Source: Lyophyllum atratum
Lineage: Eukaryota; Basidiomycota; Agaricomycetes; Agaricales; Lyophyllaceae
Assembly: GCA_014905825.1 (NCBI GenBank)
Contig: JACGCN010000042.1
Location: 62,001 to 126,000 of the forward strand
Direction: 5' to 3'
Length of the DNA stretch: 64,000 nucleotides
Part shown: positions 44,493 through 56,141 of the stretch, in pieces
Layout of the letters: every line of letters begins with the position of its first letter
Position numbering within the stretch: position 1 is the stretch's first letter
Notes under the pieces: generated by a model
The model's input: the letters and a program-made list of their open reading frames with translations, nothing else
The model's database searches: none
What the model was told of the DNA's origin: nothing
Translations under genes and position numbers: made by a program

Positions 44493-44900
44493 ATGTCCAC
44501 CCCACGCTTCTCCCAATCCCCAGCCCTCCACACCATCGCAAAGGCCTTCGCCCTCATCCCCATAGGCATCGGCATCAACGCCATCCTCCGCCCCCAACAC
44601 GCCCTCACCCTCTTCGACTTCACCCCACCCACCTCCCCCCCAGACGCCAAACTCGTCGACAGCCTCGTAGCGATCTACGGCGCCCGAGACATATTCATGG
44701 GCCTGGCGATCTACGCCGCCGCGTATTTCGGGGACCGCAAGACGTTGGGTGCGATTCTGATTGTGGCGGGTGGGGCGGCGTTCGCGGATGGGGCTGTGGT
44801 GAGGGCGCAGGTGGGACGGGGGGAGTGGAGTCATTGGGGGTTTGTGCCGGTGCTGACGGTGTTTGGGAGTGCGTTTCTTGGGGCTTTTGATAGGGCGTGA
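44493..44900 (+). CDS. DUF4267 family small membrane protein
   Basis: Intronless, 135 aa, ATG 44493. It has four hydrophobic segments: ALHTIAKAFALIPIGIGINA, LVAIYGARDIFMGLAIYAAA, TLGAILIVAGGAAFADGAVV and WGFVPVLTVFGSAFLGAF. The GARDIFMG motif and the following small-residue helix are typical of the DUF4267 family, found widely in fungi. The function of the family is not known. A long ORF on the opposite strand is an effect of GC-rich codon use. Confidence 0.8.
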   Translation: MSTPRFSQSPALHTIAKAFALIPIGIGINAILRPQHALTLFDFTPPTSPPDAKLVDSLVAIYGARDIFMGLAIYAAAYFGDRKTLGAILIVAGGAAFADGAVVRAQVGRGEWSHWGFVPVLTVFGSAFLGAFDRA

Positions 44901-45799
44901 GGAAGGGGGAAGGTGGAGGGCGCCGGCGTACGATGTGGTCGCACGCTGCAATTGTGGTGGGGTCGTTTTGTATAACAAGTTGTGGATGTCTGTGTCACGG
45001 ACCTGTACGTGTGGACGCCAGAGGTTGAAATCGCTATCGTTTTTCTCTGCCAACCGCTTGACCTGCGGAAATTCGAGCCAGCGGCTGCGCATCGCGTCTC
45101 TTGGCCTCTGCACTCTCTCGAGAGAGTGCAAGCATGATTGGACGTGAGCGATGCAATACGAGTATGTTCGCCAGTGATTCGAAAGGATTCGAACTGTAAC
45201 TTTGGGGACGTACTTACGCGTGGGAACTTTTCCACTCTTGTCTTTCATCCTCGATTCCGAACAGCTCATGTCACATTTTATGGCCTCGAAGTCTCTCTTA
45301 CTATCAGCCCAATCTTTAGAGTCTACATGAGGAGCCCTGCCATAACTTTGGATCCGAGATCTCGCAGATCTCACTTCCCGGCCAGCATAGACTATGGGAT
45401 GAGAAAACCATGGCCCGAGACGAGCTTTGCTCACTGTTGGTCATTACCACCGTACAAAGGGCGCTAGTCTCACAATCCATGAATGGGCTGGATGTGCTGT
45501 CTCTTGGCCCCATTCTTCTTTCTGGCGCACATACATCACAATGGACGTCATCGTACAAGTGGCCAAGGTCTTTCGAACGTCGGCTTTGGCTGCTTTGCCC
45601 ATTGACAACCTTTGATGTGCACGCGGCTATTGCAGCATTGATTCTCGGCGTCTTTCTTCGAGATAGAGATCCCATTGACGCTTTGCCCGTCAACTCGTAT
45701 AAAATGGATCATACTCAGCAAAGTCCAACAGCATCCAGACGACCCACAACTACTCACGCATAACCCCTCCATCTTCATCTTCACCACACCACACACAAA
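44901..45799. other. Intergenic with promoter of the next gene
   Basis: No gene is supported. An 8-bp palindrome (CTCTCTCGAGAGAG) lies at about 45113-45126. A TATA box lies close to the next gene, at 45698. Confidence 0.4.
45698..45703 (+). promoter_or_regulatory. TATA box (TATAAA)
   Basis: TATAAA lies 97 bp upstream of the ATG at 45800, a usual distance for fungal genes with a TATA promoter. Confidence 0.5.
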
Positions 45800-46495
45800 A
45801 TGACGAACCCAACAATCGATCCTCGCGAATACGGATACGGCCCCGCACACAACACTTCTCGCCGCGGCGCCATCGACTTCACCGGAGCCGGCAAAATCAA
45901 GAGCGACTACTGGCATCGCGGTCTACCATCTGAAATCATCTCTCCCAACCACACCCAGTTCCCTGCTATTCGTTTCCATCCCAGCGATGGGGTTGGAATT
46001 GGCGTCGCGTTCACGGAATGCGAGTATAGTGAAGGCATCGCTGTCCCCACGCAGTCGGTGTTCAGTCAGTTACCGTCACGCATGCAACACATGAAGTCAG
46101 GGCTCCTTGTAATCACGGTAAGTCTTGAACCCTTTAACTGTTGTGTTACCCAACTCATCTCAACGATGCGCTGCCAGTTCCCGGGATACCAGCACCTAAA
46201 ATGGAGGGAGCAGATCATCTTTGTCCATCCAAACGGCGCACCACTCACCGTGGCGCACATGGCTGCTCAAGTTGCCTGCCTATGGCGCCGCTTCTATCAG
46301 GTACGTACGACTTCGGAAGGACTGCGACGCATTGCTGAGAATTTCTTTCGGCAGAAGCACAGTAAAGAATTCCGAGGATCGGGTGTTCCACTTGGGACGA
46401 ACCAGATTAGCTATAACCACCTTCGACTGCACCAACTCTACACCAATGATGGACATACTTGGCAGACGGAGGTCTCCTATGTGAAGCCACAGTAG
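45800..46495 (+). CDS. Conserved-looking protein of unknown function
   Basis: ATG 45800 gives MTNPTIDPREYGYGPAHNTS. Two introns fit well: after HMKSGLLVIT (GTAAGT at about 46119, TGCCAG at about 46177) and after AQVACLWRRFYQ (GTACGT at about 46301, GGCAG at about 46354). Joined, the protein has about 190 residues and includes FPGYQHLKWREQIIFVHPNG and NHLRLHQLYTNDGHTWQTEV, ending YVKPQ. It is aromatic- and His-rich, without a signal peptide or membrane span. I do not recognise a family. Good splice sites, a TATA box and even codon use support a real gene. Confidence 0.6.
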   Translation: MTNPTIDPREYGYGPAHNTSRRGAIDFTGAGKIKSDYWHRGLPSEIISPNHTQFPAIRFHPSDGVGIGVAFTECEYSEGIAVPTQSVFSQLPSRMQHMKSGLLVITVSLEPFNCCVTQLISTMRCQFPGYQHLKWREQIIFVHPNGAPLTVAHMAAQVACLWRRFYQVRTTSEGLRRIAENFFRQKHSKEFRGSGVPLGTNQISYNHLRLHQLYTNDGHTWQTEVSYVKPQ

Positions 46496-46740
46496 AACAG
46501 TTTTAGATTTTATTAGTCTACCGAATTACGATCTTGCACTCGTCGTCCGAATAGACTTCCGTCTTGCCTCGGACATATGGGTTATGGAACTGTTGTCAAG
46601 GCTCAACACGATGATAGCAGGCTCCTGACTCCTGACTCCTAGGCAGTGCCGCAGTGGGCCCTGGCTGACTAGGAAGCTGGAACTGCGTAAGCTTGCGCCA
46701 ACGAAATATGGAGCGGGCAAAAAGCGCTGTATCTTCCAAA

Positions 46741-46823
46741 GGCTCTACCAGGGTTCGAACCTGGGTTTCGAGAAAGTCAGGAAACCTCAAAATCTCGAGT
46801 GATGACCACTACACTATAGCGCC
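46741..46823 (-). tRNA. tRNA-Gln (UUG), with intron
   Basis: On the minus strand: acceptor GGCGCTA pairs with TAGAGCC except for one G-A mismatch. The D arm is GTGTAGTGGTCATCAC. The anticodon stem CGAGA pairs with TCTCG around loop TTTTGA plus T, giving anticodon UUG. A 12-nt intron (GGTTTCCTGACT) follows the base after the anticodon. T arm CCAGG/TTCGAAC/CCTGG. A T5 run about 20 nt downstream (near 46720) can end Pol III transcription. Confidence 0.82.
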
Positions 46824-47087
46824 GATGGCGAGGCATGGCGAGGCCGCAAAATCCATTTCTCGCAATGTCTCCTCCTTTCCTTCCAGCGTGTCCGACACCA
46901 AATCATAACGCCACGGTTTGAAGTTCCCCTCTAGGCTCTGCCACCTTTCGCCGACTCCGGCCCGAGTAAACGAGGAGGTTACTATGCTGAAGGCTGAAAG
47001 TAATACTTCACGGATACAGGTCGTGCCGCTTCCTTCAGAAAAAAATACAAACACGAAGTTTTCAAAAAAGACCAGATTCAAACGAAA

Positions 47088-47172
47088 GGCACTACCAGGG
47101 TTCGAACCTGGGTTGCGGGAACTCCAAATCGAATTTCAAAATCCCGTGTGATAGCCACTACACTATAGCGCC
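47088..47172 (-). tRNA. tRNA-Gln (UUG), with intron
   Basis: Same strand and anticodon as the tRNA 264 bp to the left. Acceptor GGCGCTA/TAGTGCC pairs fully (one G-U). Anticodon stem CGGGA/TCCCG, loop TTTTGA, 14-nt intron (AATTCGATTTGGAG), T arm identical to its neighbour. A T6 run near 47062 would serve as terminator. Confidence 0.87.
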
Positions 47173-47268
47173 TTGGTGCTTCAACCTCTCTATAACATAT
47201 CGACGTCATGCCACCTTCATCAAGAACATGAATACCCTCTCACGGGCGGCACAACATCTAGAGATCAT

Positions 47269-49683
<2,415 letters not shown>

Positions 49684-51089
49684 GTCTTGAGCGACAAGCT
49701 GTGATTACTTGTGGGGACAGGATTCGAAGGGCAGGCCGAGGTTTATGGAAGCCTGGAGGATCTGGATCGATCCGGATAAGAGATTGGGTGGGGCACGAGA
49801 CCATGATTCCTCCGCATTCGTGAAGATGGTGTAGTCCTACATGCGCCAGGCAGGGTGTGCCGTGATCTGCACAGCTTTGAGCTTAGCCCGTGTAGGGAGG
49901 TTGAATGACACACACCTTCACGTCCGCATTGGTAAAGAGGTGACACTTCAGACGCTCATATCCCGTTTGACGCTGAGTGCTGGAATGGAAGGAGTGGGCT
50001 CTGGAGTTCCGATTACAACCATCCCCTACACTCAAGGGACGTGGAGACGAAGGGGTTGGGGTTGGGGTTGGGTGAGTACCCAGCATGCACGCAGCTTGCA
50101 GCCGGCGCACATACTCTACGACCGAATCTGAATTGGTGATCTATCCCTAAGGTCTCCCCATGGCACGAAATGAAATCGTGTCATGGCACTGCCCACGAAA
50201 TGTGAAAGGCGCCCAGGGTTTGGACATGCAGGGAACCACTCCAACAGCCCTGGGCCCGAATAGTCTCTTATCACATATAGGGCAGATCGGCGTTCCGGGG
50301 TGGGAAACAGTTTGGGTTTTTGGGTTGGGTAACTCGTTCTAGCACGACGGTAGGTAAGTGAAAGTCAAACATGGACGACTTGAGGGCGTACCAGGAACGT
50401 GCGAGGACTGATAGTAGTACTGCGCGTATGAATGGAGCATTTCGAAATCGCGAGAATTCACCGTGTCACTGTACGTGTGCGATGACCAGTCGGCGTGGCT
50501 GGGTGGTCCGCAGATTCGAGGGTCGAGATACCGATCTTGAGCTTGACATGGAAGGTGGAACGTGGGTGTGTTCAAGCAACCCAGGGCCTCAATGGTGCTT
50601 CCTTACATCCCGCCATCGTAGGGATACCATATTGGAGAGGTTGGATTGGATCTTTGGCTAGGCTGTATAGGATCTGCTAAGGCGCGAATGGAAGCGAGGC
50701 CCGAGGTCCGAGGAGGGCGAGCACGAGATTCCTGGGTGTGGCTTTCTTTCACAGCTTCGTGGCAATTGGTTAGATCCTGGCCACGGCCATGGATAATGGG
50801 ATCCGAAGCTTATACGCACACCATATGCATGGGATATTGGGAAAACGTAAAACGTGAAAAGTGAAAGGACTGTCGTGGTTGCCGCGTGATGACCGCGTTG
50901 CACACAGCCACCAATTTCACGACCCTTAACTTGCTCCGGACGCCCATTGTCTCCGTCATATATACTATTCCCCACTCCAACCTATATAAGAGCGGACCTA
51001 ATTCCTGCACATCGCACTATACTACCATCTACCCACAAGTATACCCATCTACCCCGTCCCACCCACCCCACCCCTATCGCCCACCCACC
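49684..51089. other. Divergent promoter region (alpha-glucosidase / phosphatase)
   Basis: 1.4 kb without a supported gene. GTGGGG, which fits the loose SYGGRG site of the carbon repressor CreA/Mig1, occurs at 49711 and 49789, within 110 bp of the alpha-glucosidase start. This is weak evidence, as the hexamer is common. A TATA box for the phosphatase gene lies at 50983. No RNA gene or repeat was recognised. Confidence 0.4.
50983..50990 (+). promoter_or_regulatory. TATA box (TATATAAG)
   Basis: TATATAAG lies about 107 bp upstream of the phosphatase ATG at 51090, followed by a pyrimidine- and C-rich leader. Confidence 0.55.
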
Positions 51090-51752
51090 ATGGCAAGCTT
51101 CAAACCCCTAACACCTCTCACCCCCCACTCCAAAGACAAAGACGAGAGCGACCACATGCTCCAACGCCGCCTCAACGCCCTCTCCCCGCGCCCCCTCACC
51201 GCCCTCCGCAGACGGCCCATCCCCAACTCCTACTGGGCCACCCCCCTCCTCCTCGCATGCGAGTACCCCTGGACGCCCAAGAACCCGCACAAACCTAAAC
51301 TCGACGCCCTCCTCCGCGCAGGCGTCCGCACCTTCATCGACCTCACCGAGCCCGGCGAGCTCATCTCCTACTTCCCCGCCCTCACCACGCGCGCCCTCCT
51401 CCTCGGCATCGACAAGTCCAGCATCGAGTACCACCGCTTCCCCATCCGCGACCGCTCCCTCCCCGAATCCCTCGAACACATGTACGGGGTCCTTGATGTC
51501 CTTAGGGATAATGAAGCTCGGGGCAGGGTGAGTGCGGTGCATTGTAGGGGCGGGATAGGGAGGACGGGGATGGTGATTGGGTGTTGGCTGGTGGAGGGGG
51601 GGTATGCGGGGAGTGGGGAGGAGGCGTTGGGGATTATTGCGGGGGAGTGGAGGACGGTGGAGAAGTGTGGGAGGTATCCGCATAGTCCGGAGACGGGCTC
51701 GCAGTTTGAGTATGTGCTTAATTTTAGCCCGAAGGGGATGGGGTTGCAGTGA
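51090..51752 (+). CDS. Dual-specificity-type protein tyrosine phosphatase
   Basis: ATG 51090 in a strong context (CACCATGGC) is chosen over the longer open frame from 50886. Intronless, about 220 aa. A basic, Thr/Pro-rich N-terminus (MASFKPLTPLTPHSKDKDES) leads to LLRAGVRTFIDLTEPGEL and then YHRFPIRDRSLPESLEHMYG, where Asp in IRDRSLP is the likely general acid. The P-loop is VSAVHCRGGIGRTGMVIGCW, a perfect HCxxGxGRTG with the catalytic Cys and Arg. The fold is a small DSP/atypical phosphatase; substrates may be phosphoproteins or other phospho-compounds. The 3' half is strongly G-rich while the 5' half is C-rich. Confidence 0.85.
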   Translation: MASFKPLTPLTPHSKDKDESDHMLQRRLNALSPRPLTALRRRPIPNSYWATPLLLACEYPWTPKNPHKPKLDALLRAGVRTFIDLTEPGELISYFPALTTRALLLGIDKSSIEYHRFPIRDRSLPESLEHMYGVLDVLRDNEARGRVSAVHCRGGIGRTGMVIGCWLVEGGYAGSGEEALGIIAGEWRTVEKCGRYPHSPETGSQFEYVLNFSPKGMGLQ

Positions 51753-51998
51753 GTGCCTTCCTTATCTTTACCTCGAGGCGCTGTTGATGTTGGTGGGCAG
51801 GTGCATGTGAAGCATGTTTTGATACGACCACAACTCAGGAGGCCCTACGACACGCTATGTACTTAGACCATTTCATTGGAACGCTGGAAGTTTCAACACA
51901 CTCGCATAATACCACGGACATTTTACACACACATGTAGCATTTTCCCTCTCTTACGCATTCATGCATCATGTAGCTATGAGCTACTATGCACTCATAC

Positions 51999-52049
51999 CA
52001 CGGAATTAATATTCTAGTTTTTCCTCTCTATATAAGGGTCGTGTGCCAC
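51999..52049 (+). repeat. 51-bp direct repeat, copy A
   Basis: CACGGAATTAATATTCTAG, then a T/C-rich part, ending GGTCGTGTGCCAC. Matched by copy B at 52215-52265, same length and strand, about 85 percent identical by eye. Confidence 0.7.
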
Positions 52050-52214
52050 TTTCCACCCGCCTCTAAGTGGCTATAATTAGGAGGAGACAGGACTCGGAAC
52101 GTAGAACGTATATTGACATAGGACATGCCATTCATCGTTACACGGACGGGAATCAACATAAGAAAGAAGAAAGAACAGAAATTTGCATTACCCTCGTGTA
52201 CTGCGCACCCTCAT

Positions 52215-52265
52215 CACGGAATTGATATTCTAGGTTTTCCTTTCGATTTAACGGTCGTGTGCCAC
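52215..52265 (+). repeat. 51-bp direct repeat, copy B
   Basis: CACGGAATTGATATTCTAG to CGGTCGTGTGCCAC; 216 bp after copy A and 125 bp upstream of the RS/RD-rich protein start. The rest of 51753-52389 is AT-rich spacer without a supported gene. Confidence 0.7.
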
Positions 52266-52389
52266 CCCCCCAGGGGTTAGGAGGAACTTGGAAGGCGTGT
52301 GACCCAATTCCTGAATCCTACCCCCCCGTCACCCGTAACCGTAACGTCACAACACACTCCACGTTACCTCCCGCCGTCAACCTCCAACG

Positions 52390-53808
52390 ATGGGCAAGGA
52401 CCGCTACCGTTCCCCCGACCCTCCGAACAGCGACAGACACCGCACCGGTGAGAGACTTCCCCACCCACCCCGTAAGGATAACAAGACTCATCCTCGATTT
52501 TTCTTCTTCTTTTTTTTGTTTGTTTTTTTGGCTTCACTCCCTCCCGACCGTCCCGATGTGTCTCCTGGGCACTTGGGAATGCTCTGCGTCTGGATCAAAC
52601 TTGAATATGCATGGCGTGCTTAGACCGACGCATGTCCAGTGTAAGTATACACCGGGACCGGGACCGAGACGGGCTAGCTATAGACGAATTCGGGCGCGAG
52701 GCACGACTCCCCCGCGAGCGCGAGTCTACCTCCAACTCTAATTCTAGAGGCGGGGAAGGCAGAGATAAAGAGACGAACGGCGAACGCCCGAAGGATGCGC
52801 TGGCGGCTTTTCGAGACCACGAGGAAAGGAGCAGGGACTCGTACTCGTATGAAGGTGGGGGCCGAGAACGGGAGCGTGGTCATCGAATGGAAGACCGGGA
52901 TCGGTATAAGGACAAGGTACTTCTTCCTCCTCCTTCCCTTCCCTCCCCTCCATAGCCCATACCTCCCCCGCCCCACGCCCCAAAGCTGACTATGGCGTGT
53001 AACGTGTACAGGACCCCGAACATCGTCACTCCAAAGACCCTAAACGTCATCACCGCAGCCGCAGCCGCAGCCGCAGCGAATCCAGAGATATCCCAAAGCT
53101 TATACATGTACGTTCCCCCCTGCACCCCTCCTAAGGCAAACACGACGCTGACCTCCGAAGACGTGACTTTACCCCTTGACTATGACTACCGTACCCAATG
53201 TAGGACCGTGAGCGCGACCATGAACAGGAACAGGCTGCGTCTGCACCCTCCCGCGGCAGGACGAAGCGGCGTAGATCCCGATCTCGCAGCTCGTCGTCGG
53301 GGTCTTCGGACTCTTCCTCGATGACGGATGAGGATGAGCGGAGGAGGGCGAAGCGACACCGCCGGCGGTCGCGCTCTAGGAGTGGGAGTAGGGATGCGGA
53401 GCGGAAGCACTCGAATTCGGGGGGGTCTCATCGTAAGGATGGGGAGAAGACGAGGGAGAAGGAGAGGGAGAAGGGGAAGGGGAAGTCGCGTGATAAAGCC
53501 CGAGACCGGTCGAACGAGCGCGGGGAGAGACGCAGGAAGCGTAGGGATGGGGAGCGGTCTGGCGACAGGGATAGGGATAGGGACAGGGAGCGCAGGAAGG
53601 ACAAGGAGAGGGATAGGGATAGGGAGGAGAGAAGGAGCGTGCTTACTGGCAAAAAGGTACTTTCTTCCCTTCCATCTCTCGTCTTCTTTGGTATGTGCTG
53701 ACGCGTGTGTGACAGATCAAGCTGAAGGTGAAGAAGGAGAAGGGCGATCATGAGCGGGACAAGAATAGGCAGGATTTGTTGAAGTTTTTGAATTCGACTT
53801 TTGAGTAG
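52390..53808 (+). CDS. RS/RD-rich nuclear protein, probable splicing-related
   Basis: ATG 52390 (MGKDRYRSPDPPNSDRHRT), four introns, stop at 53806-53808. The product is almost wholly low-complexity: HRDRDRDG, RHHRSRSRSRSESRD, KRRRSRSRSSSSGSSDSSS, and long RD/RE/KE runs up to REERRSVLTGKK. It ends in a more ordered tail IKLKVKKEKGDHERDKNRQD then LLKFLNSTFE. Such RS/RD arrays are phosphorylated and concentrate in nuclear speckles with pre-mRNA splicing factors. No RRM or zinc finger is present. The repeated GGGATAGGGATAGG at 53570-53630 is coding. The family was not recognised beyond this; the tail looks like the conserved part. Confidence 0.72.
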
Positions 53809-54445
53809 GGGGGGAATGTTGCGTTTGCGCTTTTTACTTTACTTTTCTTTTCTTTTGTTGATTCTTTTTTGTGTGTCCATGGATGTGTTTTATGGAATTC
53901 AATGACTATTGTTAAGATTATGTCTTCTTACTCGGTGGGGAACTTCGTCTGGAGCTTTGTCACTATACGTTCTCTGATATACTGTGGCGCACCGTGGACG
54001 ATCGTGTCTAAGGATGGCAGCTGGAGCATTGGGGATAAGGAAAGGTACCCCAGTAGAGTGTTACGTAGGGCTCCGTAACATATTACCTGTGTGAGGGGAT
54101 TCAGCTTCGTCTGTCGGAGCAACTTCGTTGTAGGTGGTGGATTTTTCTTCAAATTGCCATTGCTCGGTCACTTCTTCTATGTTATTTGTTGATCCTGACG
54201 CTGACAACGACTAACCGCAGTGGCTTGACGTTGCGAAGTAACGAAGCTGGCATGAGCTGAGCAGGCGCGATTAGATTGCGACATCAATTTGAATTATCTG
54301 TCATCGAGAATGATCCCGTCGATCGACTTTACTCTTGACCGCCACCTCCCCATCCCGTTCCTTGGCCGTAGACGCGTCGCGATCCTCTAGGCGCTGACCT
54401 AGCGCACTTTCTCTCATCCCATTCCCATCCTGCACTGACCCCGAG
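53809..54445. other. Intergenic
   Basis: Contains the 3' UTR of the RS/RD-rich gene (T-rich, 53830-53875) and the upstream region of the ChaC-like gene. A short open frame at 53869-54078 has no motif. Nothing else was recognised. Confidence 0.4.
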
Positions 54446-55716
54446 ATGGCTGCAACAACGGGCCCGTTCGTCGTTTTCGGCTATGGATCGCTCATCTTCA
54501 AGGTACGTGCCGACCCCCGTGGACATATCCATTCATCGATAGCCTGGCCGTTTGCCCACTGATACCGCTTCATGGATGTAGCCCCCGCCCCATACGATCG
54601 CGCAAGGTGAGTACACCCTCAGTACTTCGGGTTTCTACTTTGAATAACCGGCTGCGGCAGTCCCTGGGTTCTTGAAGGGATACGTCCGCCGCTTTGCGCA
54701 GAAATCGCATGATCATAGAGGGACGCCCGAGGTATGCACTGTGTTCCCTTGGGTTTGGTGTGGGGCGTTGGCTGACCTTCGGGTGTGGTTCATGTAAGAG
54801 CCCTGGTAGAGTCGTTACGCTGGTGCATAAGGAGGATTGGGATAAGTTCTCTGCTTCTGTGAGGCGCTTTTGACTTGAATCGTCCCTTGATATCTGGTTT
54901 ATCGGAATAGTAGGATCCGTTCCCGGATGACGATGTCGTGTGGGGTGAGCATGGTTTCTTGTTGCGCTTCGTTCCCTTCGAACTGACGATTTCGTTCTAC
55001 GTCAGGTATCGCCTATACGATAGACCCGGCCTACGAGTCGGAAGTTCGTGACTATTTAGGTACGTTGGGAGGTCTTCTCGGGCTTTGAACTCGACTACAT
55101 CTGTTTGTATAGATTATCGGGAAAAGGACGGATATACCATGGAGACCCTTGACATCTACGGGATGGACGGGAAAGAGGAGACGGTCATCATACACGGGGT
55201 GAGTTTCTCTGGCTGTTGGGTGATAAGAAACAGTAGTGATTTGTGACTACTAGGCGTTTGTAAGCCCATTTCCATCCTCCCAAGCTACGCAGCTGTTCAT
55301 ACCCAATTGACAATAGTGCTACGTTGGGCGTAATGATAACCCATCTTTCAGTACGTGGTTTTCTCTTCGAACTGCGTTCCGGATGACTCAGGAACTCTTT
55401 GTCCAGTCGGGTCTGAGCCGCTAGACGCGCTCTCCCATCGAATATGGTCGTCTGTTGGTCCTTCCGGTCGTAATAAGGTCCGCAAGTCCCTTTGAGAACA
55501 TTTGATTCGAACTCACATGATCACTTCGAAGGATTACCTCTATCATCTCGTCGCAGCCGTACGAGATCTTTCTCCGAGCTCCTACGACTCGCATCTCTAT
55601 GCTCTCGAGGTGAGTGCCACGGCCGCAATAAGTCGTACACCGATCCGGCCCGCCGAACGACATACTTGCAGGCTCGGGTTCGTGCTTTGGATGCGCAGCA
55701 CGATGATAGGAAGTAG
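54446..55716 (+). CDS. ChaC-like gamma-glutamylcyclotransferase
   Basis: Degrades glutathione to 5-oxoproline and Cys-Gly in the cytosol. ATG 54446, stop 55714-55716, about eleven exons. The N-terminal signature is PFVVFGYGSLIFK, where the YGSL loop binds the gamma-glutamyl group; PPPHTIAQ follows as a 25-nt exon. Further parts are VPGFLKGYVRRFAQKSHDHR, GRVVTLVHKEDWD, DDDVVWGIAYTIDP and DYREKDGYTMETLDIY, with the catalytic Glu in YREKDGY. A 6-nt exon (55254-55259, Ala-Phe) joins VIIHG to CYVGRNDNPSF. The end is NKDYLYHLVAAVRDL to ALDAQHDDRK. Spacing matches ChaC proteins, which supports all exons. Confidence 0.88.
55254..55259 (+). other. Inferred 6-nt internal exon (GCGTTT) in the ChaC-like gene
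   Basis: Flanked by ACTACTAG and GTAAGC. Introns of 55 nt (55199-55253) and 57 nt (55260-55316) surround it. It adds Ala-Phe between HG and CYVGR, the spacing expected in ChaC proteins. Confidence 0.65.
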
Positions 55717-56023
55717 CCTAGAGATGATCATTAACTTGTCGTTCAGCAATCATCCGGCTCAGCTTTGTGCCTTGAGCATGAATATACAAGGCCGTGATTG
55801 GACAATGAGGACAGGAGTCTTTCGTTCTCCGGTACTTATTTTCGTATATGCGGCCGCTTCAGCCCTAGCTTCTATCGCCGCAGATAAATATCGCAGGAAT
55901 CGCGAACGCGAGAGTGAGTCGGCGTGAAACCTGATGGGACGAACGACGAAGGACCGACAGGCTCGCCGATTATAACCGTGATAAGATAAGATCGCTCAGC
56001 GATCATTCGATCGAAAAATTACG

Positions 56024-56030
56024 TGACTCA
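56024..56030 (+). promoter_or_regulatory. Gcn4/Cpc1-type site (TGACTCA)
   Basis: A perfect TGACTCA lies 112 bp upstream of the branched-chain aminotransferase ATG. Gcn4/CPC1 bZIP activators use this site to raise amino-acid biosynthesis genes under starvation. A CCAAT (56045) and a TATAAA follow it. Confidence 0.55.
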
Positions 56031-56055
56031 GGATATTTCTGTCACCAATGGCAAT

Positions 56056-56061
56056 TATAAA
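56056..56061 (+). promoter_or_regulatory. TATA box (TATAAA)
   Basis: TATAAA 81 bp upstream of the ATG at 56142, just after CCAAT. Confidence 0.5.
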
Positions 56062-56141
56062 ATGGGGTCCCTTCAAATTCGTAGTGCCATCTTCGCTGTT
56101 CTTCCATCTCTATCGTTTCCCAGACCCAGATAAGCAATATC

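Noticed and set aside
44472..45434. 320-codon minus-strand ORF across the DUF4267 gene
   Set aside because: It is antisense to a clear membrane protein gene. Its protein is low-complexity (runs of Gly, Glu, Asp) as expected from the opposite strand of GC-rich codons, and no splice or motif supports it.
53560..53640. GGGATAGGGATAGG tandem repeat, telomere-like at first sight
   Set aside because: It encodes the Arg/Asp run of the RS/RD-rich protein in frame, and the unit is not the fungal telomere TTAGGG in array form.
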